From contig NZ_CANMVN010000005.1 of assembly GCF_947501425.1 (NCBI RefSeq), positions 62,001 through 126,000 on the forward strand: a stretch of 64,000 nucleotides of DNA, given 5' to 3'. Origin of the DNA: an uncultured Psychroserpens sp. (GTDB lineage: Bacteria; Bacteroidota; Bacteroidia; Flavobacteriales; Flavobacteriaceae). Position 1 is the stretch's first letter. Every line of letters starts with the position of its first letter. The notes beneath the pieces are model-generated. The model made no database searches. It worked only from the letters and a program-made list of their open reading frames with translations, and was not told the DNA's origin. A program made the position numbers and the translations under genes. This document shows positions 1-8,031 of the stretch, piece after piece.

Positions 1-314
1 ATGGAGTATTCCAACTCTTGATCCTTATGACGTTTTCTAACTTGTTGTCGTAAAGCATCAAAAGATTTCGAACATACGATACGTAAAGCCCAAGCTCCAA
101 AACTATTCACATCTTTGAGTTTATCAAGCTTATCAATAATCACCTGCCAGGACTCTTGAGCAATATCTTTAGCTAACTCTGGATCTTTAACAATCCAAAA
201 TGCTTTTTGACAAAACGTAAGATGCCAACGCTTCACCAATTTGGCCATAGCACTTTTATCTCCCAATAAGTAAGCTTTTACCAGTGCTGCATCTGTATGT
301 TGATCTCTTTTCAA
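1..314 (-). CDS. ECF-type RNA polymerase sigma factor, C-terminus beyond window
   Basis: The reading frame starts at a TTG immediately after the stop codon of the upstream gene and runs off the window at base 1, so about 104 codons are visible. The visible part is region 2 of a sigma-70 family ECF factor: an AMAKLVKRW helix, the core-binding segment AKDIAQESWQVI and the following FGAWALRIVCSKSFDALR, which matches region 2.3-2.4. Region 4 lies outside the window. The adjoining SRPBCC gene is transcribed first and the two are probably translationally coupled, because the junction reads TAATTG. No anti-sigma gene is visible. Family is fairly certain; the regulon cannot be told. Confidence 0.8.
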   Translation of the reverse strand, partial: MKRDQHTDAALVKAYLLGDKSAMAKLVKRWHLTFCQKAFWIVKDPELAKDIAQESWQVIIDKLDKLKDVNSFGAWALRIVCSKSFDALRQQVRKRHKDQELEYS

Positions 315-821
315 TTAAACCTGTTTCGTTTTGGATAATTTTCGTTTGTAGATTGACCGCAAACATCTAACCCAAAAACTGTGTGACGTTTCTTTATTTT
401 CTGAAAGAAACTGATTTTCGACTTTGTCAAAAGCATCTTCAATTAAAGCATCGTGCAGCCATCTTATCATGGTGATCCACAATATATATCCTTTTATTGA
501 TGTCTTCATTCGTATCTCATGTCTAATTTCTGTTGAATCCTCAGAAACACTTTCGATGACAAGCTCGTGAGTTCCGTAAAATCCGTCAGGTTTTAAAAAT
601 TTGAACTTAATACGACAACCAGGTTCAAACTCAATAATGGTGTATCTTATACGTCCATGACCTCCATTATTTCCAATTTGGAGTCCGTCTTTAAATTTCA
701 TTGCAGGCCAATTCTCTTTTGGCCAAATCCTATCATTTTTTGTAGCTAATGTGTCAAATAATTGAGATACGAATGCCTTAGGCTGATCAATCAAACGTGT
801 ATGTTGGTTAATAACTTTCAT
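315..821 (-). CDS. SRPBCC family (polyketide cyclase/START-like) protein
   Basis: This 168-residue protein has the START/SRPBCC layout of a small hydrophobic-ligand cavity: an N-terminal strand (VINQHTRLIDQPKAFVSQLFDTL), a central beta sheet with GRIRYTIIEFEPGCRIKFKF, and a long C-terminal helix (WLHDALIEDAFDKVENQF). It has no signal peptide or membrane segment, so it should be cytoplasmic. It stands directly before an ECF sigma factor gene and shares a TAATTG junction with it, suggesting co-expression. The ligand is unknown. A weak -7-like element (complement of GAAAAATA, 836-843) lies upstream of its ATG. Confidence 0.7.
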   Translation of the reverse strand: MKVINQHTRLIDQPKAFVSQLFDTLATKNDRIWPKENWPAMKFKDGLQIGNNGGHGRIRYTIIEFEPGCRIKFKFLKPDGFYGTHELVIESVSEDSTEIRHEIRMKTSIKGYILWITMIRWLHDALIEDAFDKVENQFLSENKETSHSFWVRCLRSIYKRKLSKTKQV

Positions 822-915
822 ACTTTAAAGACGCAGAAAAATAAAAAAGGTTCATATTATTCAGAAGTTTTTTAAAGATAATTCTATTTACATACATTTT
901 ATCTGTAACGATTAT

Positions 916-923
916 TATTTTTG
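916..923 (+). promoter_or_regulatory. Putative -7 promoter box before rlmD
   Basis: TATTTTTG matches the Bacteroidota -7 consensus TAnnTTTG exactly and ends four bases before the rlmD ATG at 928. If used, the transcript would be leaderless or have a leader of a few bases. I see no convincing -33 TTTG 19 bases upstream. Confidence 0.4.
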
Positions 924-927
924 CGGT

Positions 928-2343
928 ATGGCAAGACGAAAAAATAAAAGGCAAATCTTTGAGCATGTTGAAGTCATAGATGCTGGAGCTAAAGGCAAAA
1001 CAATTGGTAAGGCTCCGGATGGACGTGTGATCTTTTTACCTAATGCTGTTCCTGGCGATGTTGTGGATGTGCAAACCTTTAAAAAGCGTAAAGCTTATTT
1101 TGAGGGTAAAGCCATTAAATTTCACAGCTTATCCAATAAGCGTACAGAACCAAAATGTGAACATTTTGGAGTTTGTGGTGGCTGTAAATGGCAGGATATG
1201 GAATACAAATATCAGTTAGAATACAAACAAAAAGAAGTGACCAATAACTTGATTCGTCTTGGTCATTTAGACTTACCAGAGGTGACACCTATTCTAGGTT
1301 CGGAAGAGCAATACTTCTATCGTAATAAAATGGAATTTTCATTTAGCGATAGTCGCTGGCTAACTCAAGAAGAAATTGAATCTGATAGAGATCTTGGTGA
1401 TCGAAATGCGCTTGGATTTCACATTCCAGGAATGTGGGATAAGATTTTGGATATTGATAAATGTTGGTTACAGCAAGATCCTTCAAATGCGATTAGAAAT
1501 GAAGTAAAACGTTTTTCTGTTGAAAACGGTTTAGAATTTTTTAATACCAGAAACCAAACTGGTTTTCTAAGAACGATGATGGTTCGTACTTCTACCACAG
1601 GAGATCTGATGGTCATGCTGCAGTTTTTCAAAGAACATAAAGAACATCGCGAATTATTACTCAACCACATAGCAGAGCAATTTCCGCAGATTAGTTCTTT
1701 ACAATATGTTATTAATAGTAAGGCTAACGATACCATCTATGATCAGGAAGTGATTTGTTATAAAGGACAGGATCACATCTTTGAAGAGATGGAAGGTTTA
1801 AAATTTAAGATCAATGCAAAATCGTTCTATCAAACCAATTCTTTACAAGCCTATGAGCTCTATAAAATTACTCGTGATTTTGCTGGCTTAACTGGTGATG
1901 AACTTGTATACGACTTATATACAGGAACAGGTACTATTGCTCAGTTTGTAGCTAAACAAGCTCATCGGGTAATTGGAGTTGAAGCCATTCCTGATGCCAT
2001 TTCGGCAGCAAAAGAAAATGCACAATTAAATGGCATAGAAAACGTTGATTTTTATGTTGGTGATATGAAAACTGTATTTAATGATGATTTTATTGCTGAA
2101 CATGGTCATCCTGATGTGATTATAACAGATCCACCAAGAGATGGAATGCATGTCGCTGTTGTTAATCAAATATTAAATATTGCGCCAAAAAGAATAGTTT
2201 ATGTAAGTTGTAACAGTGCAACCCAAGCTAGAGATCTGGCTTTAATGAAAGCATCTTATAAGATTGTAAAAACACAGGCTGTTGACATGTTTCCACAAAC
2301 ACATCATGTTGAAAATGTTGTGCTTTTAGAAAAACTAAATTAA
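928..2343 (+). CDS. rlmD: 23S rRNA (uracil-C5)-methyltransferase RlmD (TrmA/RumA family)
   Basis: The protein methylates carbon 5 of a uracil in 23S rRNA with S-adenosylmethionine. Its 471 residues show an N-terminal TRAM RNA-binding domain (about 8-65), iron-sulfur cysteines at C77, C83 and C86 with a later partner in DKCWL, a SAM-binding DLYTGTGT motif near 330, the TDPPRDGMH motif, and the catalytic nucleophile in VYVSCNSATQARDL near 430. Length is typical for the family. It is followed after 10 bases by two small envelope genes. Bacteroidota often carry more than one TrmA/RumA-type enzyme, so the target U1939 is inferred. Confidence 0.9.
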   Translation: MARRKNKRQIFEHVEVIDAGAKGKTIGKAPDGRVIFLPNAVPGDVVDVQTFKKRKAYFEGKAIKFHSLSNKRTEPKCEHFGVCGGCKWQDMEYKYQLEYKQKEVTNNLIRLGHLDLPEVTPILGSEEQYFYRNKMEFSFSDSRWLTQEEIESDRDLGDRNALGFHIPGMWDKILDIDKCWLQQDPSNAIRNEVKRFSVENGLEFFNTRNQTGFLRTMMVRTSTTGDLMVMLQFFKEHKEHRELLLNHIAEQFPQISSLQYVINSKANDTIYDQEVICYKGQDHIFEEMEGLKFKINAKSFYQTNSLQAYELYKITRDFAGLTGDELVYDLYTGTGTIAQFVAKQAHRVIGVEAIPDAISAAKENAQLNGIENVDFYVGDMKTVFNDDFIAEHGHPDVIITDPPRDGMHVAVVNQILNIAPKRIVYVSCNSATQARDLALMKASYKIVKTQAVDMFPQTHHVENVVLLEKLN

Positions 2344-2353
2344 TACACTGAAA

Positions 2354-2905
2354 TTGAAAAGAATACACATCATAGTCGCTTTAATCGCAATAACAGCAGG
2401 TATCGCTTTAAGTTGTGAACGTGATGATATTTGTGCAGAAACTACTGCAACCACACCACAATTAATCATCAGATTTTACGATATCAATAACCAAGATAAC
2501 ACCAAACAGGTTAGACAACTGGAAGCAAGAGGTCTTAATGATGATGACATGCCACTAGAGGAAACTATTAGTGTTAGAACTAACACAGATTCTATTGCAT
2601 TACCTTTGCGTTTTACGAATGAAGGAGAATTCACAATCACCCGATTTCAGTTAGAAAAAGATGCCGACTTTGCCGATAATGAAAATCCTGACAATGATTC
2701 TAACATAGATATCATTGAAGTTAGATACACTCCAGAATTCATATATGTATCGAGAGCTTGTGGTTATAAAAGCATTTTTGACATTGGACTACCAACTGGT
2801 GGTATCTTTAGAGATAATGACGACGATAACTGGATCATCAATACAGAAATTTTAAACGAAAGCATAGAAAATGAACAAGCAGCACATATCATTATTTATC
2901 ATTAG
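2354..2905 (+). CDS. DUF6452 family lipoprotein
   Basis: This 183-residue protein starts at a TTG and opens with a lipoprotein signal (KRIHIIVALIAITAGIALSC), with the lipobox cysteine near residue 21, followed by ERDDIC. The mature part is acidic and beta-rich, as in the Bacteroidota family DUF6452, whose function is not known. It lies 10 bases after rlmD and overlaps the start of the next gene by 35 bases, an arrangement I recall from other flavobacteria. It probably sits in the outer membrane facing the periplasm. Confidence 0.7.
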   Translation: MKRIHIIVALIAITAGIALSCERDDICAETTATTPQLIIRFYDINNQDNTKQVRQLEARGLNDDDMPLEETISVRTNTDSIALPLRFTNEGEFTITRFQLEKDADFADNENPDNDSNIDIIEVRYTPEFIYVSRACGYKSIFDIGLPTGGIFRDNDDDNWIINTEILNESIENEQAAHIIIYH

Positions 2906-3617
2906 TTTGATAATTGTGATGTTGCTTCCTCTGACATCACAATCACAAGGAAACGACACAACATCTGACACACTTGTTTATAAGCAAAAATATGGTATCA
3001 GACTTGGTGGTGACATAGGTAAACTAGCACGTTCTTTGGTAGATAAAGACTATACAGGGTTTGAAATCAATGGAGATTATAGATTAACGAAGAACTTATA
3101 CATAGCTGGTGAATTAGGAACCGAAGAGCGTTCAACCATCACTGATTTTCTCGACGTGACTTCTAAAGGAAGCTATCTAAAAGGAGGAATTGATTACAAT
3201 ACTTATACCAACTGGTTAGATATGCAAAACATGATCTATACAGGGTTTAGAGTTGGTGCCAGTAGTTTTAGTCAGCAAGTTAATAGCTTTACCGTTTACA
3301 ATACCAATCAATATTGGAACGCTCCTTCAATTCAAAATCCAAATCAGGAGTTTGATGGTTTATCAGCTATTTGGGTTGAATTGATTATCGGACTTAAAGC
3401 CGAGTTATTCACCAATCTTTATGGCGGACTAAATGTTCAACTGAAGAGCATGATATCACAAGATCAGCCTGAAGGTCTTGAAAACCTCTACGTACCTGGT
3501 TTTAACAGAACCTATGATAGTGGTCGCTTTGGTATTGGTTTTGGGTATACCATATCCTATATGATTCCTATTTATAAAAAGGATAAAAAAGTGGTTGTAG
3601 AAAACGAAGACAACTAA
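2871..3617 (+). CDS. DUF6048 family outer-membrane beta-barrel protein
   Basis: The protein (248 residues) has a signal peptide (NKQHISLFIISLIIVMLLPLTSQSQ) and then alternating beta strands rich in Y, G and aromatic residues (GIRLGGDIGKLARSL, LYIAGELGTEE, YTGFRVGASSF, GIGFGYTISYMIPIY), as expected of a small outer-membrane barrel. The start overlaps the end of the DUF6452 gene, which implies coupling and possibly a lipoprotein-barrel pair. The function is unknown. The gene ends directly against the stop codon of the convergent gene at 3618. Confidence 0.7.
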   Translation: MNKQHISLFIISLIIVMLLPLTSQSQGNDTTSDTLVYKQKYGIRLGGDIGKLARSLVDKDYTGFEINGDYRLTKNLYIAGELGTEERSTITDFLDVTSKGSYLKGGIDYNTYTNWLDMQNMIYTGFRVGASSFSQQVNSFTVYNTNQYWNAPSIQNPNQEFDGLSAIWVELIIGLKAELFTNLYGGLNVQLKSMISQDQPEGLENLYVPGFNRTYDSGRFGIGFGYTISYMIPIYKKDKKVVVENEDN

Positions 3618-4043
3618 CTATTTATAACGCTTACTAACTTTGATCTGAATACCTTCCAACGGAAAATCTTTGCCGTTTATAGTTGCTACAGCACGAAAAT
3701 ACATTGTGTCCTTAACTGTTTTTAGCATTTGTATTCTTAAGCCACCTGCCTTATCAATACCTTTATCCATTTCGGTAACTCGCTTAGCTGGCGTTTTTTC
3801 TACATTGGTTTTTAATACATAGTTACAATCATCAATCCACTCAATATCCAAGACCATAAAGTCATCTTCAGAAATCGATTCAAACTGTGACGTCTTACTC
3901 CGTTTTACAGTTGTTGTAGGTACATTTTCATTCCCAGGAATCATAAACGTTCCTGTCTTAAATTTTTTACATTTTAATTCTTGTCCATTCACTGTCATAC
4001 AGATCAAGAAGATTGTACATAAGGCAATTGCTTGTTTTATCAT
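3618..4043 (-). CDS. Small secreted protein of unknown function
   Basis: This 141-residue protein has an N-terminal signal peptide (IKQAIALCTIFLICMTVNGQ). The mature part is short and beta-rich (KCKKFKTGTFMIPG, FMVLDIEWIDDCNYVLKT) and ends in a basic tail. It overlaps the upstream RNA methyltransferase gene by an ATGA junction, so the two are coupled. From memory, proteins of this type in flavobacterial genomes have sometimes been labelled DNA topoisomerase IV; nothing in the sequence supports that label. The function is unknown; the protein is probably periplasmic. Confidence 0.65.
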   Translation of the reverse strand: MIKQAIALCTIFLICMTVNGQELKCKKFKTGTFMIPGNENVPTTTVKRSKTSQFESISEDDFMVLDIEWIDDCNYVLKTNVEKTPAKRVTEMDKGIDKAGGLRIQMLKTVKDTMYFRAVATINGKDFPLEGIQIKVSKRYK

Positions 4044-5224
4044 TTATTACTGTCTTTAGAATTCATATATTTTCCCTTCTTACTACCTTCATACATCACA
4101 TATTTTACAAGTCGGGATTCTAGCTTTGCATTAAATAAATGAATTTTTCTCGAAGGACGTAAACCCACATGTTTCAAAGCTTCGAGATTTGAAGTAATAA
4201 ACCAGGCTTCTGTTCCCGGATAGCCTTGTTTTAAAGTGTCTCCTATTTCCTTATAAAACGTTTCCATATTAATATCTAAACGCTCTCCATATGGTGGGTT
4301 GAAAAGTATGTGAAGCTTATTATCTCCTATCTTTTCTGTCTTAAAGAAGTCTTCATGTTGAATACTAATAAAGTCTTCGAGATGTGCATTTTTTATATTC
4401 GCCTTAGCTTTAGCAACAGCACTTGGAGATTTATCGTAGCCAATCATTTTATGATGAAAATCTCTAGTTTTACCAAGTAGAGATTCTTCTATTTTCTCAA
4501 ATAGATCAACATCCCAATCCTGCCAACGCTCAAAGGCAAATTCTTTACGCATTAAGTTTGGGGGAATATTACAAGCTATCATTGCTGCTTCAGCAAGTAT
4601 TGTTCCACTACCACACATTGGATCCATGAAGTCTGATTGTCCATCCCATCCAGACATCATCACTAAACCTGCTGCTAACACTTCATTTATAGGTGCAATA
4701 TTAGTTGCAGTTTTATAGCCTCTTTTATGTAATGATTCTCCTGAAGTATCTAAAGATATCGTACATACTTGTCGGTCAATATGAACATTAATCTTGATAT
4801 CTGGGAACCTCAAATCAACATTTGGTCTCTGGCCATCTGTACTTCTAAATTTATCAACAATGGCATCTTTGGTTTTGAGTGCAACATATTTAGAATGCGT
4901 AAATGCTTTTGAATGTACAGTAGCATCAACAGCAAGACTCCCTGTAGGTTTCAAGTATTTGCTCCAAGACATTTTATACACCTGATCATAAAGGTCTTGC
5001 TCGTTTACAACGCGAAATGTTTTAATGGGCTTCAATATCTTTATCGCAGTTCGCAATGCCAAATTAGCCTTGTACATGAAGCCTTTATCTCCTACAAAGC
5101 TTACGTTTCTGACACCTTTTTTGACATCCATTGCGCCCAATTGTATGAGTTCTCTTTCTAATAGATCTTCAAAACCATACAAGGTTTTTGCAACCATTTT
5201 GTAATTATTCTCCATGCTGTACAA
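4040..5224 (-). CDS. THUMP-domain class I SAM-dependent RNA methyltransferase
   Basis: The protein (394 residues) resembles the N-terminal half of RlmL and the YpsC/Trm14 group, which make N2-methylguanosine in RNA. A THUMP domain occupies about residues 50-160. The SAM site is DPMCGSGTILAEAA near 205-218 and the catalytic motif is FNPPYGERL near 310. It is a single methyltransferase unit, without the second (RlmK) half of E. coli RlmL. A start at residue 4 (MENNYKM, base 5215) is as plausible as the one given. Its promoter lies back-to-back with that of the next gene. Confidence 0.85.
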   Translation of the reverse strand: MYSMENNYKMVAKTLYGFEDLLERELIQLGAMDVKKGVRNVSFVGDKGFMYKANLALRTAIKILKPIKTFRVVNEQDLYDQVYKMSWSKYLKPTGSLAVDATVHSKAFTHSKYVALKTKDAIVDKFRSTDGQRPNVDLRFPDIKINVHIDRQVCTISLDTSGESLHKRGYKTATNIAPINEVLAAGLVMMSGWDGQSDFMDPMCGSGTILAEAAMIACNIPPNLMRKEFAFERWQDWDVDLFEKIEESLLGKTRDFHHKMIGYDKSPSAVAKAKANIKNAHLEDFISIQHEDFFKTEKIGDNKLHILFNPPYGERLDINMETFYKEIGDTLKQGYPGTEAWFITSNLEALKHVGLRPSRKIHLFNAKLESRLVKYVMYEGSKKGKYMNSKDSNK

Positions 5225-5235
5225 CTAATAGATTG

Positions 5236-5243
5236 CAAAAATA
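5236..5243 (-). promoter_or_regulatory. Putative -7 box for the THUMP methyltransferase
   Basis: The complement reads TATTTTTG, a perfect TAnnTTTG box, 12 bases before the ATG at 5224. It is only three bases from a second perfect box facing the other way (5247-5254). A matching -33 box is not obvious. Confidence 0.4.
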
Positions 5244-5246
5244 AAG

Positions 5247-5254
5247 TATTTTTG
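5247..5254 (+). promoter_or_regulatory. Putative -7 box for the class I methyltransferase
   Basis: TATTTTTG is a perfect Bacteroidota -7 box. It would start transcription near 5260, leaving a leader of about 45 bases that contains the inverted repeat at 5283-5300 before the ATG at 5307. Confidence 0.4.
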
Positions 5255-5282
5255 TGGCTTAGAAGAAGAATTAAAAATGAGA

Positions 5283-5300
5283 TTCCCGATCAAACGGGAA
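5283..5300. repeat. Perfect inverted repeat just before the methyltransferase start
   Basis: TTCCCG-ATCAAA-CGGGAA forms a 6-bp stem with a 6-base loop, ending seven bases before the ATG at 5307. The preceding bases read ATGAGA, so the unit resembles a dispersed flavobacterial element of the type TGAGATTCC...GGAA that I recall from memory. It could fold over the start region of the mRNA. Confidence 0.5.
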
Positions 5301-5306
5301 GTAAAT

Positions 5307-6038
5307 ATGACAAAAGAGACACAACATTGGTACGCATCATGGTTTGACACCCCTTTTTATCATGTCTTATACAAGGACAGAGATCACAACGAAGCGCAAG
5401 TGTTCATGGATAATCTCACCGAATATCTCAACCTTCCTGAAGGTGGTGAAATCTTAGATCTTGCCTGTGGAAAAGGAAGACACTCGGTATATCTTAACAG
5501 TTTAGGATATAATGTTACAGGTGTAGATCTTTCAGAAAACAGTATTGAATACGCCAAACAATTTGAGAATGACACACTTCACTTTGAAGTTCATGACATG
5601 TGTAAGCCCTACAAAAAACAATTTGATGCTGTCTTTAATCTATTTACTAGTTTTGGTTATTTTGAAAATGAAGAAGATAATTTAAAGACGATCAAAGCTA
5701 TTAAAGCAAATATCAACGAATTCGGATTTGGAGTAATTGACTTTATGAATAGCCACTATGTTATCGATAATTTAGTTGCTGAAAATACCAAAACTGTAGA
5801 AGGCATTGACTTCAAATTAAATCGTAGCTTTAAAGATGGTTACATCGTGAAAGATATTTATTTTTCTACTGAAGGTGATGACTTTCATTTTCAAGAGCGT
5901 GTTAGAGCCTTCACCTTAGAAGATTTTGAAGATCTATTTGAAAAAGCTGGTGTATATTTATTAGATGTATTTGGAGATTACAAACTCAAAAAATACGATG
6001 CAAAAACCTCTGAACGTCTAGTCCTTATTTTTAAATAA
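5307..6038 (+). CDS. Class I SAM-dependent methyltransferase
   Basis: The protein (243 residues from ATG 5307) has the Rossmann-fold motifs of a small-molecule methyltransferase: ILDLACGKGRHSVYL (motif I), VTGVDLSENSIEYA (motif II) and FDAVFNLFTSFGYF (motif IV). An upstream in-frame ATG at 5277 exists but lies before the inverted repeat, and homologues as I recall them begin near TKETQHWYASWFDTPFYHVLYKD, so 5307 is preferred. The stop overlaps the next start (TAATG). The substrate is unknown. Confidence 0.8.
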   Translation: MTKETQHWYASWFDTPFYHVLYKDRDHNEAQVFMDNLTEYLNLPEGGEILDLACGKGRHSVYLNSLGYNVTGVDLSENSIEYAKQFENDTLHFEVHDMCKPYKKQFDAVFNLFTSFGYFENEEDNLKTIKAIKANINEFGFGVIDFMNSHYVIDNLVAENTKTVEGIDFKLNRSFKDGYIVKDIYFSTEGDDFHFQERVRAFTLEDFEDLFEKAGVYLLDVFGDYKLKKYDAKTSERLVLIFK

Positions 6039-6712
6039 TGAAATCGTATATTCTTCCTATAATAGCTGTTGGTATTGGTATTGTCTTAGCGTTTTTAACT
6101 AAACAAAAAAAGAATATATACACTAAACTTTTACTCTCTTTTAGTGGAGCCTTTTTGTTAGCATTAACGCTTTTCGACCTGCTACCAGAAGTATATGAAC
6201 ATCTTGAAGCAAAAACTACAGGGTTGTATATCATGTGTGGGATTCTCCTGCAGATCATACTAGAATTTTTTTCTAAAGGGGCTGAGCATGGACATGTCCA
6301 TATTCATAAAAATGAAACTGTATTTCCATGGTTACTATTTATTAGCTTATGTGTTCATAGTTTTTTGGAAGGCTTTCCAATACACGAACATAACGATATG
6401 GTATATGGTGTATTAATTCATAAAATTCCAATAGCATTGTTATTGTCAACCTTCTTATTGCAATCTAATTTTACAAAACTTCAGATTATAAGTTTTTTTA
6501 TTGTATTTGCGTTGATGACGCCTTTAGGAACCTATATTTCTAATGCTAGTTCAATTAATACAGATTATCTTAATATGATCAATGCCATTGTGATAGGTAT
6601 CTTCTTTCATATTTCAACTACTATATTATTTGAAAGTAGTGAAGGACATAAATTTAATCTTTCAAAATTGGTTGCTATCCTTTTAGGTGTTAGTATTGCT
6701 TTTATTATTTAA
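6038..6712 (+). CDS. ZIP family divalent metal transporter
   Basis: This 224-residue inner-membrane protein has about eight hydrophobic segments and a histidine-bearing loop (HGHVHIHKNE, about 87-96) between the third and fourth. The paired metal-site motifs HSFLEGFPI and HKIPIALLLS match ZIP transmembrane helices 4 and 5. ZIP proteins move zinc, iron or manganese into the cytoplasm. It is translationally coupled to the methyltransferase before it (TAATG) and followed five bases later by a DUF4268 gene, so all three are probably one transcript. Confidence 0.85.
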   Translation: MKSYILPIIAVGIGIVLAFLTKQKKNIYTKLLLSFSGAFLLALTLFDLLPEVYEHLEAKTTGLYIMCGILLQIILEFFSKGAEHGHVHIHKNETVFPWLLFISLCVHSFLEGFPIHEHNDMVYGVLIHKIPIALLLSTFLLQSNFTKLQIISFFIVFALMTPLGTYISNASSINTDYLNMINAIVIGIFFHISTTILFESSEGHKFNLSKLVAILLGVSIAFII

Positions 6713-6717
6713 TATTC

Positions 6718-7146
6718 ATGTTTTCAAAGGAAGAATCAAGATTATTACGACAAGAATTTTGGATCAGTTTTGGGAAATCTTTTCCTCGGAAATGGATCCT
6801 ATACAACACCAAAATAAAAGGGTTTTCATTTAAATTTCATTTTGACACTAAAAAAGCACTAGTTGCTTTAGATCTTGAAGATGATTTGGAAAATAGAATC
6901 AAATATTGGGAAAAGCTACAATCTCTTGAATCTATTCTTAGAAATGATTACCTCTCTGAAGTTATATATAAAGAAGAGTTCTATTTGGACAACGGAAAAG
7001 AGATTTCAAGAATCTACTTACCTTTAAATCAAAAAGTATCTATTCACAATAAAAATACTTGGCAGGATGTTATGATCTTCTTCAATGAGACCATGAGTAA
7101 ATTTGAAGCCTTTTTTGACGAGTATCGTGAAATATTAGACGACTAG
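6718..7146 (+). CDS. DUF4268 domain protein
   Basis: This 142-residue cytoplasmic protein matches the DUF4268 pattern: an N-terminal LLRQEFWISFGKSF, then WILYNTKIKGFSFKFHFD, a charged helix (DDLENRIKYWEKLQSLESIL) and a C-terminal FFNETMSKFEAFFDEYREIL. The family has no established function; related domains are found fused to restriction-like proteins, but nothing here shows a nuclease motif. It is the last gene of the short operon that begins at 5307. Confidence 0.7.
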   Translation: MFSKEESRLLRQEFWISFGKSFPRKWILYNTKIKGFSFKFHFDTKKALVALDLEDDLENRIKYWEKLQSLESILRNDYLSEVIYKEEFYLDNGKEISRIYLPLNQKVSIHNKNTWQDVMIFFNETMSKFEAFFDEYREILDD

Positions 7147-7269
7147 AGTCTTATCCTGAAACTGACTCTGATTTCACTACAACTCTACCTACTTAAATAA
7201 AATTGCGGTAAACCCAATCATAGCGTAACATTTTTGAGGTTTATCAGACTTATACTATAAAAATATATC

Positions 7270-7536
7270 ATGGGAAGTCTAAGTCAATTTAAAGCCACAT
7301 TACAACGAAAAGCAGATCGTAACCATAAACGAAGTATCTACAAGAAAGAACAAAACTTAAGCTACTCCAAAGAGACACCAGAATATAATTTTCCTGAATT
7401 ATCTGATAAAGAACTCAAGCAATTAAAAGTAGATATTAGATCTAAAATTCAATTTGAAAACAGAAAAGACTTCCTAATTATATTGGCTATATCCCTTATT
7501 CTAGCTTATCTTATATACATATTTGTTCTTAACTAG
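7270..7536 (+). CDS. Small C-tail-anchored membrane protein of unknown function
   Basis: The 88-residue protein is basic and polar at the N-terminus (QFKATLQRKADRNHKRS) and ends in one hydrophobic helix (DFLIILAISLILAYLIYIFVL, about 66-87), so it should be anchored in the inner membrane with most of the chain in the cytoplasm. I do not recognise the family. The 123 bases before it hold no clear promoter box. Coding status rests on the intact frame and the sensible helix. Confidence 0.6.
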   Translation: MGSLSQFKATLQRKADRNHKRSIYKKEQNLSYSKETPEYNFPELSDKELKQLKVDIRSKIQFENRKDFLIILAISLILAYLIYIFVLN

Positions 7537-7595
7537 ATATGTATTAGACAACTTATTTCCTATCTTTATTGAATACAATCTTTAATACTATTATT

Positions 7596-7967
7596 ATGAA
7601 ACTCGGCGCTTTTTCAATTAGTTTAGCTGTAAAAGATATTTATGTCTCTAAATCATTTTATGAAAATTTAGGGTTTTCGGTATTTGCTGGAGATCTCGAA
7701 CGTAATTATCTCATTATGAAAAATGGGAATGCTTTAGTTGGATTATTTCAAGGCATGTTTGAGAACAATATTTTAACCTTCAATCCTGGTTGGGATGAAA
7801 ACGCTAATACCATTGAAGAATTTGATGATGTGAGAACCATTCAGAAGCATTTAAAGTCTAAGGGAGTGGCATTAGAGTCTGAAGCAGATGAAACTACTTC
7901 TGGACCTGCTAGCTTTGTTGTATTAGATCCTGATGGTAATGCAGTACTAATAGATCAACATGTTTAG
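7596..7967 (+). CDS. VOC (glyoxalase/bleomycin resistance) family protein
   Basis: From ATG 7596 the protein is 123 residues. It shows one VOC module: LGAFSISLAVKDIYVSKSFYENLGF at the start, YLIMKNGNALVGLFQGMF in the middle, and the closing FVVLDPDGNAVLIDQH. A longer frame from TTG 7569 adds nine residues that are not part of the domain. VOC proteins bind a metal and act as lyases, dioxygenases or sequestering proteins; the substrate cannot be told. An inverted repeat ACATGTTT-AG-AAACATGT (7958-7975) overlaps the stop codon. Confidence 0.8.
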   Translation: MKLGAFSISLAVKDIYVSKSFYENLGFSVFAGDLERNYLIMKNGNALVGLFQGMFENNILTFNPGWDENANTIEEFDDVRTIQKHLKSKGVALESEADETTSGPASFVVLDPDGNAVLIDQHV

Positions 7968-8031
7968 AAACATGTCGCTGTAGCTTCCTGTAAACGTATC
8001 ATTTTTATTTTCTGCTTAGGTTGTATTGTGC

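Noticed and set aside
5277-5306. Start of the class I methyltransferase at ATG 5277
   Set aside because: The added residues are encoded by an inverted repeat; the start at 5307 gives the normal family N-terminus.
7958-7975. Inverted repeat ACATGTTT-AG-AAACATGT as terminator of the VOC gene
   Set aside because: It overlaps the stop codon but no T run follows, so an intrinsic terminator is not supported.
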